Shown here: positions 61,262 through 64,000 of the stretch, piece by piece
How positions within the stretch are numbered: position 1 is the first letter of the stretch
How the letters are laid out: each line of letters opens with the position of its first letter
Assembly (NCBI RefSeq): GCF_006575665.1
Contig: NZ_CP041253.1
Location: forward strand, 4,901,501-4,965,500
Direction of reading: 5' to 3'
Length of the DNA: 64,000 nucleotides
Source of the DNA: Echinicola soli
Lineage (GTDB): Bacteria; Bacteroidota; Bacteroidia; Cytophagales; Cyclobacteriaceae
Notes under the pieces: model-generated
What the model was told of the DNA's origin: nothing
Databases searched by the model: none
What the model saw: only the letters and a program-made list of their open reading frames with translations
Position numbers and translations under genes: made by a program

Positions 61262-63982
61262 CTAAAGTTCTGCAAGTTCCTGACTCCCTACGACCAGTAC
61301 TTCCCCACTCACTACCTCTGTGGATTCCGCGTCCAGATCACCGCTAAATCCAGGCTGCTCGCCCCCTACATGAACCTTGAACGTCCCCTCCTCGATGATC
61401 CTTTTGGACTGTTCATTGATCATGGAAAGCTGTCTGGGAGATAGGGTAAATTTCACCACTTTGCTTTCTCCCGGTTTTAGGTGTATTCGTTCAAATGCCT
61501 CCAGCTGCCGAATAGGCCTCTCGGTGGAAGCCTCTTGGTCTGTCAGGTACAACTGAATCACCTCATCTCCTGCCCTATCTCCGGAATTGGTGACCTTTAC
61601 ATGGACTGACATTTCTTCTCCCGCCTTTACCTGGGAGGGGACTGTCAGGTCCGAATACTCAAAACGAGTGTAACTGAGCCCATAGCCAAATGGATAGAGT
61701 GGTACTCCTTCAAAATATCGATAGGTTCTACCGCTCATATCATAATCTTCAAATGGTGGCAAATCCTCAACGGACCGATAATAGGTAATGGGCAATCTAC
61801 CAGCAGGGTTATAATCCCCGAACATTACGTCTGCAAGTGCATTTCCCCCTTCCTCTCCAGGATAACCGACACTGATGATAGCATCCACATTTTCCTTTGC
61901 CCAGTTGATGGCCATGGCACTGCCCGCATTTAATACCAAAATCACGGGCTTACCTGTTGCTTTCACCGCCTTGAGCAAAGCTTCCTGTTGGGCCGGCAGG
62001 GTGATGGTGGTACGGTCTCCTCCATCAAACCCCGGGGTGACTACATCCATGCTTTCCCCTTCCAGCCTTTGGGACAATCCCAGCACTACCACGGCCAAGT
62101 CGGCACTTTTTGCCAGTGCCACCGCTTCATCCATTTTGTCCACATCCGGTCTTGCCCATAGCGCCTGGGCAAGGGCATTGGTCTCATCACTGAAGTAGCT
62201 CACCTCAACTCTGTACCTTTTCCCCTCTTCCAGAGAAACTATATCGGTGGCATATCTGCCCCGGTGGATGGTGCCTTCCCCATTCGATATTTCCTTTCCA
62301 TTGATCCGTATTTTCATGCCCCTTTTTGAAAACACTCCGAATTCATATCGGCCGCTTGCCGGAGGCACCAGGTATCCTTTCCACTTCACCGAGAAATTAT
62401 CGACCAATTCTTTGGAGATGGGCTGGTGTTCCCATGAAAAATCAATTTGATCATCTATACGCTCCAAAACCGGTTCTCCCTCCCAATTTACATTATCGTA
62501 ATAGGAAGCTTCCAGTCCCTGACGTCCATCATCGGTTTCAAAATAGGCGGAAGGAATGGGCTTTAGGTTATAAAAACCTTCTGCAGGATGTGTACCTGCT
62601 GAGTACAGCACCTCCGCCTTTGGTCCCACTTTGTGCTTTATTCCCTCCAGAAAGGTGACCGGCTTTTTGGGGATGCCATGGTAATTTCCAAGAAGTGACT
62701 CTACGTGGTCCGCATTGGGACCTATTACCGCTATCCTTTTGACCTGATCCACCGATAAGGGCAGTAAATTATCCTGGTTTTTAAGCAGCACCATGCTTTT
62801 CTGGGCCGCTTGTCTAGCCAGGGTATTGTGCGCTTCCGAACAGACTATGCCAAAGGGAATCTGCGCAAAGGAAACCACATCTTCAGGATCAAACATCCCA
62901 AGTTTGAACCGGGCCAAGAACAATCTTTTCACTGCTGTATCGATTTCCTCTTCACTTACCAAGCTCTGGGCTACCGCTTCGGTCAGGTGGACATAATAAC
63001 TTCCACAATTCAGGTCACAGCCACCTGAAACCCCGATAGCGGCAGCTTCCGCTTCAGTATTGGCGAGGTGATGTCCTGTCTGAATGTCCTGAATAGCCCC
63101 GCAGTCCGACACCACGTAGCCTTCGAATCCCCACTGCTTTCTTAGCACCTCGTTCAACAGAAAATCATGGCCGCTGCATGATTCTCCCCTAAACCGGTTG
63201 TAGGCACCCATGATGGAATACACTCCTGCCTCCTTTACTGTTTTGCGGAATGCCGGAAGATAGGTTTCATATAGGTCCCGATCACTCACATCCACATCAA
63301 AAGAATGGCGAAGCGGTTCTGGCCCGGAATGGACTGCGAAATGCTTGGAGGTAGCAATGGTCTTTAGGTACTTTCCATCATATTCCTGCAATCCCTCAAT
63401 AAACCGGGAAGCCAACTCGCCGGTAAGGTAAGGATCCTCTCCGTAGGTTTCATGTCCCCTTCCCCATCGCGGGTCCCGAAAGATATTGATGTTGGGCGAC
63501 CAAAAATCCAGCCCGGTGTAAATCCCCCGTTTGCCATTTCGGATAAACTCATGGTGCTTGGCCCTGGCCTCATCCGAAATAACCGAACCTATTTCACTCA
63601 AAAGGTTTTTGTCAAATGAGGCAGCTACAGAAATGGACTGGGGAAAGACCGTGGCATACCCTGCCCTGGCCACTCCATGAAGGCATTCGTTCCACCAATT
63701 GTATTGGGGTACTTTCAGGCGTGGAATGGCCGGGGAATCATTCATCATTTGGCTGACTTTCTCCTCAAGTGTCATCTGATTTACTAAAATATCCACCCGC
63801 TCTTCGAAGTTTTTATCGATGTCCAAAAAGGAAAAATCAGGCTCGCTTTCTTGGGCATGGCTACCCATATTTCCGGTCATTAAGTATAACAGCAACCCTA
63901 GTTTAAAGAACCTAAATCTAATGGTACTAAAACAAAACCCTATTTTGGGTATTGGTGGTTTTTCTAAAGTTTTCATTTTCAT
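61262..63982 (-). CDS. GH3 family beta-glycosidase with PA14 insert, exported
   Basis: A 906-residue exo-enzyme, probably a beta-xylosidase or beta-glucosidase. Signal region about 26-43 ('LGLLLYLMTGNMGSHAQ'). The GH3 N-domain has 'VPQYNWWNECLHGVARAG', 'FRDPRWGRGHETYGEDPYLT', 'KTIATSKHFAVHSGPE' and the nucleophile Asp in 'GYVVSDCGAIQD' (about D293). The (alpha/beta)6 sandwich follows ('KSMVLLKNQDNLLPLS'), with a PA14-like insert (about 505-620, 'FSVKWKGYLVPPASGRYEFG'), and the chain ends with a fibronectin III-like domain ('AGDEVIQLYLTDQEAS'). The order and the 'NECLHGVARAG' motif favour the xylosidase-type branch. It completes a xylan set with GH10 and GH43. Confidence 0.93.
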   Translation of the reverse strand: MKMKTLEKPPIPKIGFCFSTIRFRFFKLGLLLYLMTGNMGSHAQESEPDFSFLDIDKNFEERVDILVNQMTLEEKVSQMMNDSPAIPRLKVPQYNWWNECLHGVARAGYATVFPQSISVAASFDKNLLSEIGSVISDEARAKHHEFIRNGKRGIYTGLDFWSPNINIFRDPRWGRGHETYGEDPYLTGELASRFIEGLQEYDGKYLKTIATSKHFAVHSGPEPLRHSFDVDVSDRDLYETYLPAFRKTVKEAGVYSIMGAYNRFRGESCSGHDFLLNEVLRKQWGFEGYVVSDCGAIQDIQTGHHLANTEAEAAAIGVSGGCDLNCGSYYVHLTEAVAQSLVSEEEIDTAVKRLFLARFKLGMFDPEDVVSFAQIPFGIVCSEAHNTLARQAAQKSMVLLKNQDNLLPLSVDQVKRIAVIGPNADHVESLLGNYHGIPKKPVTFLEGIKHKVGPKAEVLYSAGTHPAEGFYNLKPIPSAYFETDDGRQGLEASYYDNVNWEGEPVLERIDDQIDFSWEHQPISKELVDNFSVKWKGYLVPPASGRYEFGVFSKRGMKIRINGKEISNGEGTIHRGRYATDIVSLEEGKRYRVEVSYFSDETNALAQALWARPDVDKMDEAVALAKSADLAVVVLGLSQRLEGESMDVVTPGFDGGDRTTITLPAQQEALLKAVKATGKPVILVLNAGSAMAINWAKENVDAIISVGYPGEEGGNALADVMFGDYNPAGRLPITYYRSVEDLPPFEDYDMSGRTYRYFEGVPLYPFGYGLSYTRFEYSDLTVPSQVKAGEEMSVHVKVTNSGDRAGDEVIQLYLTDQEASTERPIRQLEAFERIHLKPGESKVVKFTLSPRQLSMINEQSKRIIEEGTFKVHVGGEQPGFSGDLDAESTEVVSGEVLVVGSQELAEL

Positions 63983-64000
63983 AATGAGGTCATTTTGATG

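Overview
The window looks like a chromosome segment of a marine-type, polysaccharide-degrading Bacteroidota, most likely Cyclobacteriaceae (Echinicola-like; this taxon is inferred from gene content, not tested). The signs are a SprA gliding/type IX secretion gene, a SusC/SusD pair, a hybrid two-component regulator, DUF4292 and DUF4837 lipoproteins, Bacteroidota-type promoters with a TAnnTTTG -7 box, a tmRNA with a tag ending in Ala-Ala, and AT-moderate DNA with few Shine-Dalgarno sites.

Layout. 1-1822: the 3' end of an enoyl-CoA hydratase and an O-antigen flippase. 2604-7213: a carbohydrate cluster of GH105 unsaturated uronyl hydrolase, GH120 beta-xylosidase and an unassigned exported protein. 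7493-27934: a dense plus-strand housekeeping block: dUTPase, TPR protein, DUF4292 lipoprotein, EnvC-like factor, TatA, GatA, MltD-like transglycosylase, DUF4837 lipoprotein, MaeB-type malic enzyme, RuvA, SprA, GcvH, VanZ-like protein and TonB. 28593-42770: a minus-strand polysaccharide utilisation locus read as SusC, SusD, GH2, sulfatase, hybrid sensor-regulator, sulfatase, which fits import and desulfation of a sulfated glycan.

43066-49791 is an accessory region. It begins with a 5'-truncated TonB paralogue and the tmRNA gene ssrA (43819-44225). Next come a 1009-residue protein joining a primase-like (AEP) domain to an SF2 helicase, and a Schlafen/AlbA_2-type ATPase gene broken by an IS200-type element and a frameshift. 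The last 14 bases around the tmRNA 3' end recur at 49774-49787 beside a T-loop-like sequence, so this looks like a small, decaying genomic island inserted at ssrA. No integrase is visible.

50072-55026: a minus-strand cluster, probably for redox or stress: Crp/Fnr regulator, DUF5996, a YjdI-YjdJ-like fusion, a luciferase-like flavin oxidoreductase, a Kef-type antiporter and a glutaredoxin. 55027-56031 has no gene but holds two terminator hairpins. 56032-63982: a xylan-type set (GH43, GH10, GH3) that encloses an unusual plus-strand membrane sensor. That sensor is a 7TM-DISM receptor whose cytoplasmic end is a zinc-ribbon plus helix-turn-helix module of the kind found at the N-terminus of IS1595-family transposases.
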